Positions 29,092 through 38,726 are shown, counted from the stretch's first letter. The stretch is DNA of 64,000 nt from Chloroflexota bacterium (GCA_012798455.1 JAAZNC010000034.1:1-64000); one strand, 5' to 3'. Numbers and translations: made by a program. Notes: generated by a model from the letters alone, not told the origin.

Positions 29092-29103
29092 ATTGTATAA
29101 CAG

Positions 29104-29155
29104 AAAACAACGACGAGAATATCTATAAGAGTATTTTCGTCGTTGTTTTTCTTCT
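29104..29155 (+). terminator. Rho-independent terminator of polysaccharide operon
   Basis: aaaacaacgacgagaatat / gtattttcgtcgttgtttt 19-bp stem (two G-U) followed by T-rich tract. Confidence 0.85.
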
Positions 29156-29237
29156 TCTTTACTATTCGACCTGGTGAAACGACTATAATAATAGTGGTTC
29201 AACCACAACTTTATTATTACTGAGTAGAGGAATTGGA

Positions 29238-29552
29238 ATGAAAGAGAAGCATTTGTTTTATCAGTTGAATCGCTGTACGGGCTGCCAATTATGCGTGATG
29301 GCATGTTCCCTGGCGCGCGAGGGGGTATGTGGGGAAAAAGAATCATTGATCTCTATCTTGACGCACCCGCAATTTGGCACCTCACAACCGCTGGTTGATC
29401 AATCTTGCATGTGGGAAGAATGTGATGCGCGCTGTGTGGAGGTGTGTTCTCCAGCAGTGCTGCACCTGGTTGCACAAGAGGATTGGGGCAGATTGATGGC
29501 GAACCCAGATTGGAATCCAGTGCCCATTGTGGTGGGGGGAAAACACTCATGA
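29238..29552 (+). CDS. 4Fe-4S cluster-binding ferredoxin-like protein, partner of AOR
   Basis: CTGCQLCVMAC and CMWEECDARCVEVC clusters; ATGA overlap with the AOR gene. Confidence 0.85.
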   Translation: MKEKHLFYQLNRCTGCQLCVMACSLAREGVCGEKESLISILTHPQFGTSQPLVDQSCMWEECDARCVEVCSPAVLHLVAQEDWGRLMANPDWNPVPIVVGGKHS

Positions 29553-31420
29553 ACAGAGGATATTGTGATAAGGTTGCCCGTATTGATCTGACGAGGCACA
29601 TCGTTTTGATTGAACCTCTAAATGAGAAGTTGAAAGAGCGTTATATTGGCGGGCGCGGTTTTATCGCCCGCTGGTTGGTGGATGAGGTACCAGCTGATCT
29701 GCACCCGTTCGATCCACAAGCGTTGCTGGTAATTGCCACTGGACCACTGATCGGTACCATTGTGCCCACTTCCTCCCGCACTGAAATCGGAGCAGTGGCA
29801 CCAGAAACCGGAATATTTTCGATTGGCAGTGTGGGAGGTAGTTTGGGGACGAAGTTGAAACGAGCTGGCTTGGATGCACTGGTTATCACTGGACGATCGG
29901 AAACACCGGTATACATTTTGATCAGCGATGAAAATATCGAGATCAAAGATGCCAGTTGGTATTGGGGAAAAGATGTCTTTGAAACCGAACATGCTATGCG
30001 AATCGATAACCATGAATCGCGTTTATCCATAGCTTCTATCGCTCCATCTGGAGAAGCGGGTGTTGCTATATCGACTATCATGGTAGACCGAGTACGTTCA
30101 GCCGGACGGGGCGGTTTGGGGGCGGTGATGGGCAGCAAGAACCTCAAAGCGGTAGCGGTCTATGGCTCTGGTAGTGTTCCGATCTACGATCCGCTATCTT
30201 TTTGGAAAGAATGCCAGACACTGCAAAAAGCTGCGACAAAGAAGTACTTTGCCAGCCGCTGGAAATCAGGCACTTATGGTGCTCTAACACGTTATAACAA
30301 AGCCGGTGCATTGACCACTTATAATGCTCAAAAAACCGCCTTTGAGTTTATCGATCAGATCAGCGCTGAATGTTACAACGAGAATTTCAAGATCGGTATG
30401 CGGGCTTGTATTGGTTGTTCCATGCCGTGCTGGTCCATCTATACGGTGCAGACTGGAAAATTCAAGAATCTGTATAGCGATAGTGTGAATGCATCGACTT
30501 TCAAAGAATTGGGAGCGCGCTGCGGAATGCATGAGATGGATGCAATTTTACGTGCCCATGATGATCTCAACCGCTTTGGATTGGATACCATTTCCACGCC
30601 GGCGGTCATTTCTTTTGCCATGGAATGTTATCAGCGCGGTATTATCACTTCCCGGGATTGCGATGGACTGGAATTATCCTGGGGCAATACAGACGCGATC
30701 ATTCCGCTGATTGAATGGATCGGTAAAAACCAGGGATTTGGTGCGCAGCTTGCCAGAGGTGTGCGGGCTTGTGCAAAGGAATGGGGTGCAGATGCTAACA
30801 GCTATGCCCTACATGTCAAAGGACTGGAGACAGTGGCAACGGATCCACGTGGACAACCATCCTGGGGATTGGGATACGCCACTTCCAGTCGCGGAGCCTG
30901 CCACATGCGTGCCTATGGCAATTTCGAATACGGTGGGATGGATGATGCCAGCATGATCCGCATTTCGGGCACCACTGCTATCGGGGAGCGCTTTGGCACG
31001 ACTGGTAAGGGAAAAGCCGGAGCATTTTTGGAAGATATGCATGCCTTTGGCGATTCGCTGGGTACCTGTAAGTTTATGACGCGCGCCGACCTGGGATTCC
31101 CGGAAGCGCTGGTTGGTGTTTTGAATACTGCTACCGGAGCGAGTTACAGTGCCGATTCTTTGTATAATGTGGGCGAAAGAATCTCCAATCTTGAGAGAAT
31201 CGCAAATCTACAGCGTGGCATTACCCCTGCGGATGATACATTGCCGGAACGCTATTTGAAGGAAGCAGTTCCCGAAGGACCCGCTAAAGGAAAAATTTGT
31301 GACCTGGAACCCATGTTGAGAGAGTATTACCAGCATCGCCAGTGGAATTGGGAGGATGGTTATCCCTCGCCGGATAAATTAGAACAGGTTGGGTTGGATA
31401 GGGAAGGGAATGATATATGA
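29549..31420 (+). CDS. Aldehyde:ferredoxin oxidoreductase family (tungsten/molybdopterin) protein
   Basis: ERYIGGRGFIARWL N-terminal motif, GAVMGSKNLKAVAVYG, RACIGCSMPC Fe-S motif. Confidence 0.92.
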   Translation: MNRGYCDKVARIDLTRHIVLIEPLNEKLKERYIGGRGFIARWLVDEVPADLHPFDPQALLVIATGPLIGTIVPTSSRTEIGAVAPETGIFSIGSVGGSLGTKLKRAGLDALVITGRSETPVYILISDENIEIKDASWYWGKDVFETEHAMRIDNHESRLSIASIAPSGEAGVAISTIMVDRVRSAGRGGLGAVMGSKNLKAVAVYGSGSVPIYDPLSFWKECQTLQKAATKKYFASRWKSGTYGALTRYNKAGALTTYNAQKTAFEFIDQISAECYNENFKIGMRACIGCSMPCWSIYTVQTGKFKNLYSDSVNASTFKELGARCGMHEMDAILRAHDDLNRFGLDTISTPAVISFAMECYQRGIITSRDCDGLELSWGNTDAIIPLIEWIGKNQGFGAQLARGVRACAKEWGADANSYALHVKGLETVATDPRGQPSWGLGYATSSRGACHMRAYGNFEYGGMDDASMIRISGTTAIGERFGTTGKGKAGAFLEDMHAFGDSLGTCKFMTRADLGFPEALVGVLNTATGASYSADSLYNVGERISNLERIANLQRGITPADDTLPERYLKEAVPEGPAKGKICDLEPMLREYYQHRQWNWEDGYPSPDKLEQVGLDREGNDI

Positions 31421-31959
31421 GAGAAGCAAGGTCTCTAGGAAGATCAGTTGCACCACTGGCTGACTATGCCCGCCAGGGAGCCACGCAGATCGCCATCATT
31501 GTGCCAGATGTGGAAAAGACAGCCGCTCATTACATGCACCTCTTTGGAATAGGTCCATGGCATTTCTATACCTATAAGAAACCTTTGTTGAAGCACATGA
31601 CCTACTATGGGAAGCCAGCCAATTATGTCATGCGTATTGCGCTATCCTATTTTGGACCTACCCGTATTGAATTGATCCAATCAATAGCTGGGGAATCCAT
31701 ATATACAGATTTTGTGCGCGAACACGGTTATGGAGTACACCATATTGGATTGGTCGTGGCAGATATGGATAGAGCTCTGCAGGATGCGACTTCTGCCGGA
31801 TTGACCATGACCATGGATGGTGCGGGGTTTGGATTGAGCGGGGACGGACATTTTGCGTATTTGAATACCGAGAAAGAACTGGGTGTGACCATCGAGTTCA
31901 TTGAAAATCCCCAGAATCGAGTGCTACCCGAAAAGATCTTCCCTGATATGCAAAATTGA
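31417..31959 (+). CDS. VOC family (glyoxalase/epimerase-like) protein
   Basis: QIAIIVPDVEKTAAHYMHLFGIGPWHFY; HHIGLVVADMDRAL; ATGA overlap with AOR. Confidence 0.88.
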   Translation: MREARSLGRSVAPLADYARQGATQIAIIVPDVEKTAAHYMHLFGIGPWHFYTYKKPLLKHMTYYGKPANYVMRIALSYFGPTRIELIQSIAGESIYTDFVREHGYGVHHIGLVVADMDRALQDATSAGLTMTMDGAGFGLSGDGHFAYLNTEKELGVTIEFIENPQNRVLPEKIFPDMQN

Positions 31960-31978
31960 GATGATTGCAAAGGAGGGC

Positions 31979-32010
31979 GGGGTCAGGAAACATCCTGACT
32001 CCTTTTTCTT
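31979..32010 (+). terminator. Rho-independent terminator
   Basis: ggggtcagga-aaca-tcctgactcc-tttttcttt. Confidence 0.8.
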
Positions 32011-32086
32011 TATACTCGAGAGCTCGCCGAACTTCCCATTTGCACGCCGCTTTTGATATACTAGGAAGAATTATCGGGAGGACGCT

Positions 32087-33205
32087 ATGCATTATCGGCG
32101 GATAATCATTAAGATCGGCACGTCTACGCTTACTGGCGGTTCGCGCGCACTGTATTATCCCCGAATTGTGGCGCTTGCGCGTCAGGTCAAAACGCTGCAA
32201 GAACAGTGCTGTCAGACTGTGCTGGTTTCTTCGGGCGCCATTGCTGCTGGTAAAGAGGCGCTCAATTTTCCCAACCTCGGTAAACATATTCCCGCCAAAC
32301 AGATGCTGGCAGCCATCGGGCAACCGCGCTTGATGGCGATCTACGAGCAGATCTTTTCTATGTATGGCATTCATGTAGGTCAGGTGTTGCTCACCCGCAC
32401 CGATATCACCAACCGCAAGAGCTATATCAATGCACGCGGTACGCTGGAAACCTTGCTTGAAAACAATGTACTACCGATCGTCAATGAGAATGACACCACT
32501 GCCACTGACGAGATTGGCATAGGTGATAATGATAATCTATCTGCACTGGTGGCGACCATGCTGGAAGCGGATTTGCTGCTTTTATTGACCGATATTGATG
32601 GATTGTATGATGGCAATCCGGCGGATAAATGCTCCAGGCTTATCAAAGAGATCAGAGAAGCAGAGATACCTCCAATCGTTTGGGACGCGGTTGGCGGTTC
32701 CAACTCTGGGTTGGGAACAGGTGGCATGCTGACCAAATTGCAGGCGGCTGAAGTGGCACGCCGTAGCGGTACTACTGTGGTCATCGCACACGGGGAAAAT
32801 GAGAATATCCTGCAGCAGATCATGGATGGAGATACACCCGGTACATGGATCTACCCGCTGGAGGATAAAATGGAAAGCCGCAAACGCTATTTACTGGCGA
32901 GTGCTCAGAAAGGAGTGGGGGTGGTAATTGACGAAGGAGCTTTGAAAGCTTTGCAAAAAGGGGGCAGTTTGCTGCCGGTGGGTGTGAAAACAGTGCGTGG
33001 AGAATTCCAGCGCGGTGATGTAATCTATGTACTTGACCAGAGCGGTAAGTCTTGTGCATTGGGGCGCTGCACCTATGCGGCAGATGAGATTGCACGTGTC
33101 AAAGGGATGCACACCAGTCAGATCGAGTCGGTGTTGGGATATTTATATGCCGAAGAGATGATCCATCATGATGATCTGGTATTTCTGAAAGGCAAAGGAG
33201 GGTAA
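32087..33205 (+). CDS. proB: Glutamate 5-kinase
   Basis: IIIKIGTSTLTGG; NENDTTATDEIGIGDNDNLSALVA; C-terminal PUA domain; followed by proA. Confidence 0.96.
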   Translation: MHYRRIIIKIGTSTLTGGSRALYYPRIVALARQVKTLQEQCCQTVLVSSGAIAAGKEALNFPNLGKHIPAKQMLAAIGQPRLMAIYEQIFSMYGIHVGQVLLTRTDITNRKSYINARGTLETLLENNVLPIVNENDTTATDEIGIGDNDNLSALVATMLEADLLLLLTDIDGLYDGNPADKCSRLIKEIREAEIPPIVWDAVGGSNSGLGTGGMLTKLQAAEVARRSGTTVVIAHGENENILQQIMDGDTPGTWIYPLEDKMESRKRYLLASAQKGVGVVIDEGALKALQKGGSLLPVGVKTVRGEFQRGDVIYVLDQSGKSCALGRCTYAADEIARVKGMHTSQIESVLGYLYAEEMIHHDDLVFLKGKGG

Positions 33206-33207
33206 GT

Positions 33208-34470
33208 ATGACATCAGTCCTTGAAATATGCCAGCAAGCAAAAACAGCATCGCATGCCTTATCTAAATCTACTTCTCAACAGCGTAATCAAGTCTTACTC
33301 ACTCTGGTCGATATTTTACAAAATAGGCAAGCTCGTATCCTGGAACAGAATCTGGCAGATTGTGAAGAAGTGCGATCAAAAGGACTGAATCCTGCCTTGT
33401 TGGAACGGCTCAAACTTGATGAGAAACGCATCGCTGCCATGGCAGACGGTGTACAGGTGGTAGCCGCCTTGCCGGACCCACTCGATCAACGGTGCGGTCA
33501 AAAAGAGCTACCCAACGGACTGCATATCTATAAGCAGCATGTCCCGCTGGGAGTACTGGCGGTGATCTATGAATCACGCCCTAATGTGACCATTGATGTG
33601 GCTGCTCTGGCGATCAAATCGGGCAACGCGGTCATCTTGCGTGGGGGAAAAGAGACTTTACGGACCAATGCCGTTTTGGTGGATTGCGTGCAGACAGCAA
33701 TGCAAAAAATTGATATTCCCAGTGCTGCGGTACAGTTTATCAATGATCCGGATCACTCATTGGTGGAAGAGTTATTGGGAATGTATCCCTATGTGGATAT
33801 GCTCATCCCGCGGGGTGGGGCAGATTTACACCGCTACTGCCGTGAACACAGCCGCATCCCGGTCATCACAGGTGGTATCGGCATCTGTCATCTATTTATC
33901 GATGAGAGCGCCGATCAATCCCGTGCACTGGAGGTGATCGCCAACGCCAAAATACAGCGTCCTACCGTTTGTAATGCATTAGATACTGTAATTGTGCATG
34001 AAAGGATCGCGGCTGCTTTTCTATCGCTCCTGATCGACCGCACAAAAAAAGAAAAAGTGACCCTGCACATCCCCTCCGACCTGTTGCAGATATTAATGAT
34101 CGATTCATGGGAGTATATACAACAAATATCTGAAGGTGATTATGATAAGGAGTGGCTTTCGCTGGATCTGAGCGTGAAAGTAGTGCGGAATGTGGATGAA
34201 GCCATTACATTTATTGGAAAACACAGCACTGGTCATTCTGACGGCATCTTGACGGAAAATGATGCCAATGCCGCTCATTTCCTGCGGATGGTCGATTCGG
34301 CGGTGGTATATGTGAATGCCAGCACCCGTTTTACGGATGGTGCGGAGTTGGGCTTAGGCGCGGAGGTGGCGATTTCTACCCAGCGCTTGCATGCGCGCGG
34401 TCCTATGGCGCTGCAAGAATTAACTACTTATAAATGGGTGGTGAAAGGAAATTACCATACCCGTGTTTGA
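33208..34470 (+). CDS. proA: Glutamate-5-semialdehyde dehydrogenase
   Basis: VPLGVLAVIYESRPNVTIDVAALAIKSGNAVILRGGKE; QRPTVCNALDTVIVH catalytic Cys region. Confidence 0.97.
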   Translation: MTSVLEICQQAKTASHALSKSTSQQRNQVLLTLVDILQNRQARILEQNLADCEEVRSKGLNPALLERLKLDEKRIAAMADGVQVVAALPDPLDQRCGQKELPNGLHIYKQHVPLGVLAVIYESRPNVTIDVAALAIKSGNAVILRGGKETLRTNAVLVDCVQTAMQKIDIPSAAVQFINDPDHSLVEELLGMYPYVDMLIPRGGADLHRYCREHSRIPVITGGIGICHLFIDESADQSRALEVIANAKIQRPTVCNALDTVIVHERIAAAFLSLLIDRTKKEKVTLHIPSDLLQILMIDSWEYIQQISEGDYDKEWLSLDLSVKVVRNVDEAITFIGKHSTGHSDGILTENDANAAHFLRMVDSAVVYVNASTRFTDGAELGLGAEVAISTQRLHARGPMALQELTTYKWVVKGNYHTRV

Positions 34471-34478
34471 TCAACAAG

Positions 34479-34509
34479 AAAGCCGCCACAATAATGTGAC
34501 GGCTTTTTC
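34479..34509 (+). terminator. Rho-independent terminator after proBA
   Basis: aaagccgccac-aataat-gtgacggcttttt. Confidence 0.8.
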
Positions 34510-34543
34510 TTTATAACATTAATATTGCTTAGAATGAATTACT

Positions 34544-34714
34544 TTAGAAACCTTTAAGAGCGTTTCCAAGCCACAGCAGGACGAAACCTGCGGCTACCAA
34601 CCAGAATTCATAACCGCCGATGAGAGGGAGGGCAACAAAATTGCCGATGATCCCAAGGACGCCTAGGATGGTTGAGAGCCAAAAAACGAGTTTGGTGGGA
34701 GGACTGAGTTTCAT
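34544..34714 (-). CDS. Small (56-aa) two-TM membrane protein
   Basis: Manual translation MKLSPPTKLVFWLSTILGVLGIIGNFVALPLIGGYEFWLVAAGFVLLWLGNALKGF*, preceded by aaggag; below the ORF-track cutoff. Confidence 0.65.
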   Translation of the reverse strand: MKLSPPTKLVFWLSTILGVLGIIGNFVALPLIGGYEFWLVAAGFVLLWLGNALKGF

Positions 34715-34819
34715 GATTTTCTCCTTTCTTTAGTTTCTATACTTAATATAACGAGAAAATCATGTAAAAGTTGCATTTATTCGGACATTGACGAATTGTT
34801 AATAAAGCAAAAAAGTTCC

Positions 34820-34975
34820 TTATTCGGCGTTTTTAATGGTGATTTCCACTTCCTTAACAACTTCCACACCTCGTAGTGCTTTTAACATGCCTAGAATGGT
34901 TTGGGTGATGATCTCTGCCGGAAATTGGGTCAGAGAGATTTCTTCGCCATTCACTTTGATCTGAATCTCGCTCAT
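34820..34975 (-). CDS. Small (51-aa) conserved-looking protein
   Basis: Manual translation MSEIQIKVNGEEISLTQFPAEIITQTILGMLKALRGVEVVKEVEITIKNAE*, preceded by aaaaggag, directly downstream of the MobB-like gene. Confidence 0.65.
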   Translation of the reverse strand: MSEIQIKVNGEEISLTQFPAEIITQTILGMLKALRGVEVVKEVEITIKNAE

Positions 34976-34988
34976 TTTGATCTCCTTT

Positions 34989-35435
34989 TCATTTGAGCTT
35001 TTTTTGTCTTATTTTTTGGTAGAGGTCTTCAAAATTGCCATCATAAGTAGAAATGGTGTTAGTTCGGAGATCTATCTCTCCCAGACGGATCTTAGGAATC
35101 CAATCTTCCAGTGCGCCTTCCACGAAGATGAAATCATAGTTGTTTTGCTGCAGCATGTGGTTGATGATCTGGCGAGTTGAAAGCGGTTTTTTAATCAAGA
35201 AGGTCGTCTCGTTGGTGGATGAGAATGCCACCGTTTCAGCTCCAGCCTGACCATAAAGGAAGGTATCTTTTCCTTCGGTATCCAGGTCGATAGCTTGATT
35301 GGACACCTTTACGACACCAACATGCTGCCCTTCTGCGGTTAAATGATTGACAATGTGGCGGATCAAATAAGTCTTACCAACGCCTGAATGCCCATAAAAA
35401 CCTAAAATGAAGGGTTTGGGTTGAATTTTATTCAC
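34989..35435 (-). CDS. MobB-like molybdopterin-guanine dinucleotide biosynthesis GTPase
   Basis: FILGFYGHSGVGKTYLIRHIVNHLTAEGQHVGVVK; GAETVAFSS. Confidence 0.85.
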   Translation of the reverse strand: MNKIQPKPFILGFYGHSGVGKTYLIRHIVNHLTAEGQHVGVVKVSNQAIDLDTEGKDTFLYGQAGAETVAFSSTNETTFLIKKPLSTRQIINHMLQQNNYDFIFVEGALEDWIPKIRLGEIDLRTNTISTYDGNFEDLYQKIRQKKLK

Positions 35436-35505
35436 CTTCTTATTGTAGCGGAAAAATACTGGATTAGGGATTTAAATTTGAACCTGCATTAGTATTGGTT
35501 GGTAT

Positions 35506-35940
35506 CTATGCATTACCCATAATCTTTATACAATAAGTGCGTTCTTGTGGTCCATCCAGTTCCACAAAATAAATATTTTGTCTTCCCCCTGTGATTATTT
35601 TCCCGTCATTGAGTGGGAAGAAAACTTCGAATCCCAGTAAAGCACTACGTAAATGGCAGGGAGCATTGATCGCCATCTGCCCATCGCTGTGAAGATAACG
35701 CGCATGATGATATGAATATTCATCGGGGACCAGACGCTGGATCAATTCTTTAAGATCACTTTCAATATCGGGTAGTCCTTCGTTTACGGTGATTGCTGAA
35801 GTCGTATGTTTGGACAGGATGAATACCATCCCATCCTTTATTCCCGAGTCTTTTACCTTGCTGTGAACGGTATTCGAAATATTGATGATCTCCGTTTCCT
35901 GTTCTGTGATAATGTGTATTTCTTCATAATAGGTCTTCAT
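35506..35940 (-). CDS. YjbQ/UPF0047 family protein
   Basis: SKHTTSAITVNEGLPDIESDLKELI; GGRQNIYFVELDGPQERT signature. Confidence 0.9.
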   Translation of the reverse strand: MKTYYEEIHIITEQETEIINISNTVHSKVKDSGIKDGMVFILSKHTTSAITVNEGLPDIESDLKELIQRLVPDEYSYHHARYLHSDGQMAINAPCHLRSALLGFEVFFPLNDGKIITGGRQNIYFVELDGPQERTYCIKIMGNA

Positions 35941-35942
35941 AA

Positions 35943-36794
35943 TTAATCTCCGGTTAATAATTTTAAAGGAGTGTTGAGAAAGGCGTTATCGGTAAACTCC
36001 TGACTGAATGCCAGAGAATTGAATCCACGAACAGCTCGGCGCATATCTTGCCGTGGATAATTGCTGCCGTATATCGTTTTACGGATTAGATTCCTTTCAA
36101 AGACGTTTTTACCGATGGTGGTACCTATAACGTGTTGGAGGCATTCTTGAGGGGTTCCACTATAAACGACTGATGTATCAAGATATACATTTTCGTATTT
36201 GATTGCTAGCATAATGGCTTCTTCTACCCAAGGCCAACCAAGATGCGCGATCACAATATTGGTATTTGGATGTTTCTGAATGGTTTCTTCCAGATCGCCA
36301 GGATGGGCAAGTTTAGATAATCCATGCGGCGCCCAACTGAGGCCGCAGTGGATCAGAACAGGCACTTTTAATGAACTGCACAATTGAAAAATGGGATCAA
36401 TTTTATTCTCATCGAGCAGAGAAAAATGCTGGAGGGCTGGATCGAGTTTCAATCCCTTTAACCCCAGTTCCTTTATAGCAAATTCAAGATCTTGACACGC
36501 TGTTTTTGAATTTGGATCCACCGAGGCAAACCCAAGGAATCGCTTGTTCTTTTTGACCAGTTGTGCAACGACTTCATTAGAGGGTATTTTGCAGCTGAAT
36601 GCGGATGAACAATCGATTGGCAGTAGTACACATTGATCAATCCCCGCAGCGTCCATCTCTAGTATGAACACTCGTAGAGGTTGGGCGGGAAACAGCAATC
36701 CGAATACGTTTTGAATTGCATCAGAAAGTGCGGGGTCGTTTTCTTGAATTTCCCTAATCATCATTGGGTGGGTGTGAAAATCTATTTTCATCAT
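35943..36794 (-). CDS. Metal-dependent TIM-barrel amidohydrolase
   Basis: MKIDFHTHP; GLKLDPALQHF; VIAHLGWPWVEEAI. Confidence 0.88.
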   Translation of the reverse strand: MMKIDFHTHPMMIREIQENDPALSDAIQNVFGLLFPAQPLRVFILEMDAAGIDQCVLLPIDCSSAFSCKIPSNEVVAQLVKKNKRFLGFASVDPNSKTACQDLEFAIKELGLKGLKLDPALQHFSLLDENKIDPIFQLCSSLKVPVLIHCGLSWAPHGLSKLAHPGDLEETIQKHPNTNIVIAHLGWPWVEEAIMLAIKYENVYLDTSVVYSGTPQECLQHVIGTTIGKNVFERNLIRKTIYGSNYPRQDMRRAVRGFNSLAFSQEFTDNAFLNTPLKLLTGD

Positions 36795-36798
36795 GACC

Positions 36799-37794
36799 TC
36801 ATTTAAAATTAAATTGGATGGATGTTGATTTTTCCACGAGTTCTACTACATTTTGTAAAGACGGAAAGCGATCTTTTGTTTTAGAAATATAGAGTGCCGA
36901 GGTTGCTGTACCGAAAGCCAAACATAAATCTAATGGCCAGTTTTGCATCCTGCTGAAAACAAAACCGGCATTAAAAACATCTCCAGCTCCTACTGCATCG
37001 ATTACTTTTACTGAATGAGCGGGAGTATAGATTGTGACTTCATTTGTCTTGGCTAAACTCCCTTGAACACCCATTTTAATAATGACGCTTTTGGCTCCAT
37101 CATTCAGTAAGGCACTCGCTGCTTTTTCAGGATCTTTTTCAGAAGTAATGGCATGCGCTTCATCCAGGTTGGGAATGAAATAATCGACATGTTGGAGGGA
37201 TTTACGGAGATTGTAGATCGTTTTATCTTGCCAACCTTGTGGGTCCCAACCGGTATCTAGAAATGTGATCTTTCCCATTGCTTGAGCCTGCGCGAGAGTG
37301 TATTGAGCATCACTGAGTTCTAATCCCGGTAGAAAAAAAATACCCATCAGGAAGAAAAAATCCGATTCTTTAATACACTCATGATGTCTGGTCAGTAGAC
37401 TTCCATTAAAAGCAACCAGCGAACTGGGGTCAGAGACGAAAGCGCGTTCACCATCGTTTCGCACGATTGCCACCGTGATGCCGGTCTTTCCGTCTTCAAC
37501 TATCTCAACCTCATCAATGTTTGCGCCGCTGTTTGCCAGATCATTGATGATTTTTTCCCCATAGATATCATTTCCCACATTTCCAATAATTTTTATTGAA
37601 ATGTTGAATTTTCGTAAAGCGAATGCGGTATAAGCTGTTTGACCGGATGAAACGATACTGTAATTATTTCCGAGTACTTCCTGTCCCCAAAGGGGCAGAT
37701 TGGGAACGTTTCTAATGATCATATCAATGTTGAGATTCCCTGCTAAACAACCACTAGGAAGATGTTCCGTATTGAGGTCAATTATTTTTTTCAT
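36799..37794 (-). CDS. PfkB family carbohydrate kinase
   Basis: C-terminal DAVGAGDVFNAGFVFS signature. Confidence 0.93.
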   Translation of the reverse strand: MKKIIDLNTEHLPSGCLAGNLNIDMIIRNVPNLPLWGQEVLGNNYSIVSSGQTAYTAFALRKFNISIKIIGNVGNDIYGEKIINDLANSGANIDEVEIVEDGKTGITVAIVRNDGERAFVSDPSSLVAFNGSLLTRHHECIKESDFFFLMGIFFLPGLELSDAQYTLAQAQAMGKITFLDTGWDPQGWQDKTIYNLRKSLQHVDYFIPNLDEAHAITSEKDPEKAASALLNDGAKSVIIKMGVQGSLAKTNEVTIYTPAHSVKVIDAVGAGDVFNAGFVFSRMQNWPLDLCLAFGTATSALYISKTKDRFPSLQNVVELVEKSTSIQFNFK

Positions 37795-37854
37795 TTTAGT
37801 TCATCATAGTAATTAATGATTAGGATGTCAATATGTGTAAATATAATTACTAAT

Positions 37855-37874
37855 ATGTTAATATCATAACATAA
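37855..37874. promoter_or_regulatory. Putative DeoR-family operator in divergent intergenic region
   Basis: Perfect inverted repeat TATGTTA-atatca-TAACATA. Confidence 0.5.
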
Positions 37875-37889
37875 AAACGTTAAAAATAT

Positions 37890-37918
37890 TGACAAAAGAA
37901 ATAAAAAGTAATAATATG
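37890..37918 (+). promoter_or_regulatory. Sigma70-type promoter of the deoR-type operon
   Basis: TTGACA - 17 bp - TAATAT. Confidence 0.65.
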
Positions 37919-37943
37919 TAACTAAACAGACATGGAAAAGAAT

Positions 37944-38726
37944 ATGTTAAGAGCTGAACGGCAAGCAAAAATATTGCAGATTATTAGAGAAAAAGGCTCT
38001 ATTTCGAGTGAAGAGCTTATTGAGCTATTCGATGTTTCTCACGTAACGATCCGTCGTGATCTGGTAGCATTAGCTAGCCAAAAATTGATCGTTCTTGAAC
38101 ACGGGGGCGCCACCAGCATCGATTATTTGGAGGGAAAACCCGAACCGCTGTATGACACCAAACTTTATGTTCACTCAGACAAAAAGACGGCAATTGCCAG
38201 AGAAGCGGTAAAACTCATCAAGGATGGGGATATTCTCGTCCTTGATTCGGGGACGACCAATTATCGTCTCGCGCAGCAGTTAAAAACGGAAAAATTTAGT
38301 GCTTTAACTGTCATTACCAGTGACATCATGGTTGCCAAAGATTTAAGCTCACATTCACGCATTGCTGTGATCATTTTGGGCGGTATTGTTAGGAAATCAT
38401 ATTACAACGCCTATGGACCATTCACTGAAATGATCCTTGGAAATTTGAAGGCAAATAAATTATTTCTTGGGTTCGATGGGGCGAGCATGCGTCGTGGATT
38501 CTCAAATAATGTTCTGGAAGAAGTGTCCGTCAAACAAAAAATGATGGAAATTAGCGACGAAACGATCGCGTTGGGTGATTCAACTAAATATGGTGTGGAT
38601 GCACCATATGCGATTTGTGGTTGGGAAAAGATCCAGCGCGTAATCACTGATGCTGCTATTGACCCACAATTTATTTCGTTCTTTACGGAACATGGATTGT
38701 CGTATCAACTCGCAACAGAAGAATAA
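37944..38726 (+). CDS. DeoR/GlpR family transcriptional regulator
   Basis: MLRAERQAKILQIIREKGSISSEELIELFDVSHVTIRRDL; start chosen at the second Met because the predicted promoter lies too close to 37932. Confidence 0.93.
   Translation: MLRAERQAKILQIIREKGSISSEELIELFDVSHVTIRRDLVALASQKLIVLEHGGATSIDYLEGKPEPLYDTKLYVHSDKKTAIAREAVKLIKDGDILVLDSGTTNYRLAQQLKTEKFSALTVITSDIMVAKDLSSHSRIAVIILGGIVRKSYYNAYGPFTEMILGNLKANKLFLGFDGASMRRGFSNNVLEEVSVKQKMMEISDETIALGDSTKYGVDAPYAICGWEKIQRVITDAAIDPQFISFFTEHGLSYQLATEE

Noticed and set aside
29641-30147. 168-aa minus-strand ORF
   Set aside because: Antisense to AOR N-terminal domain; no independent evidence.
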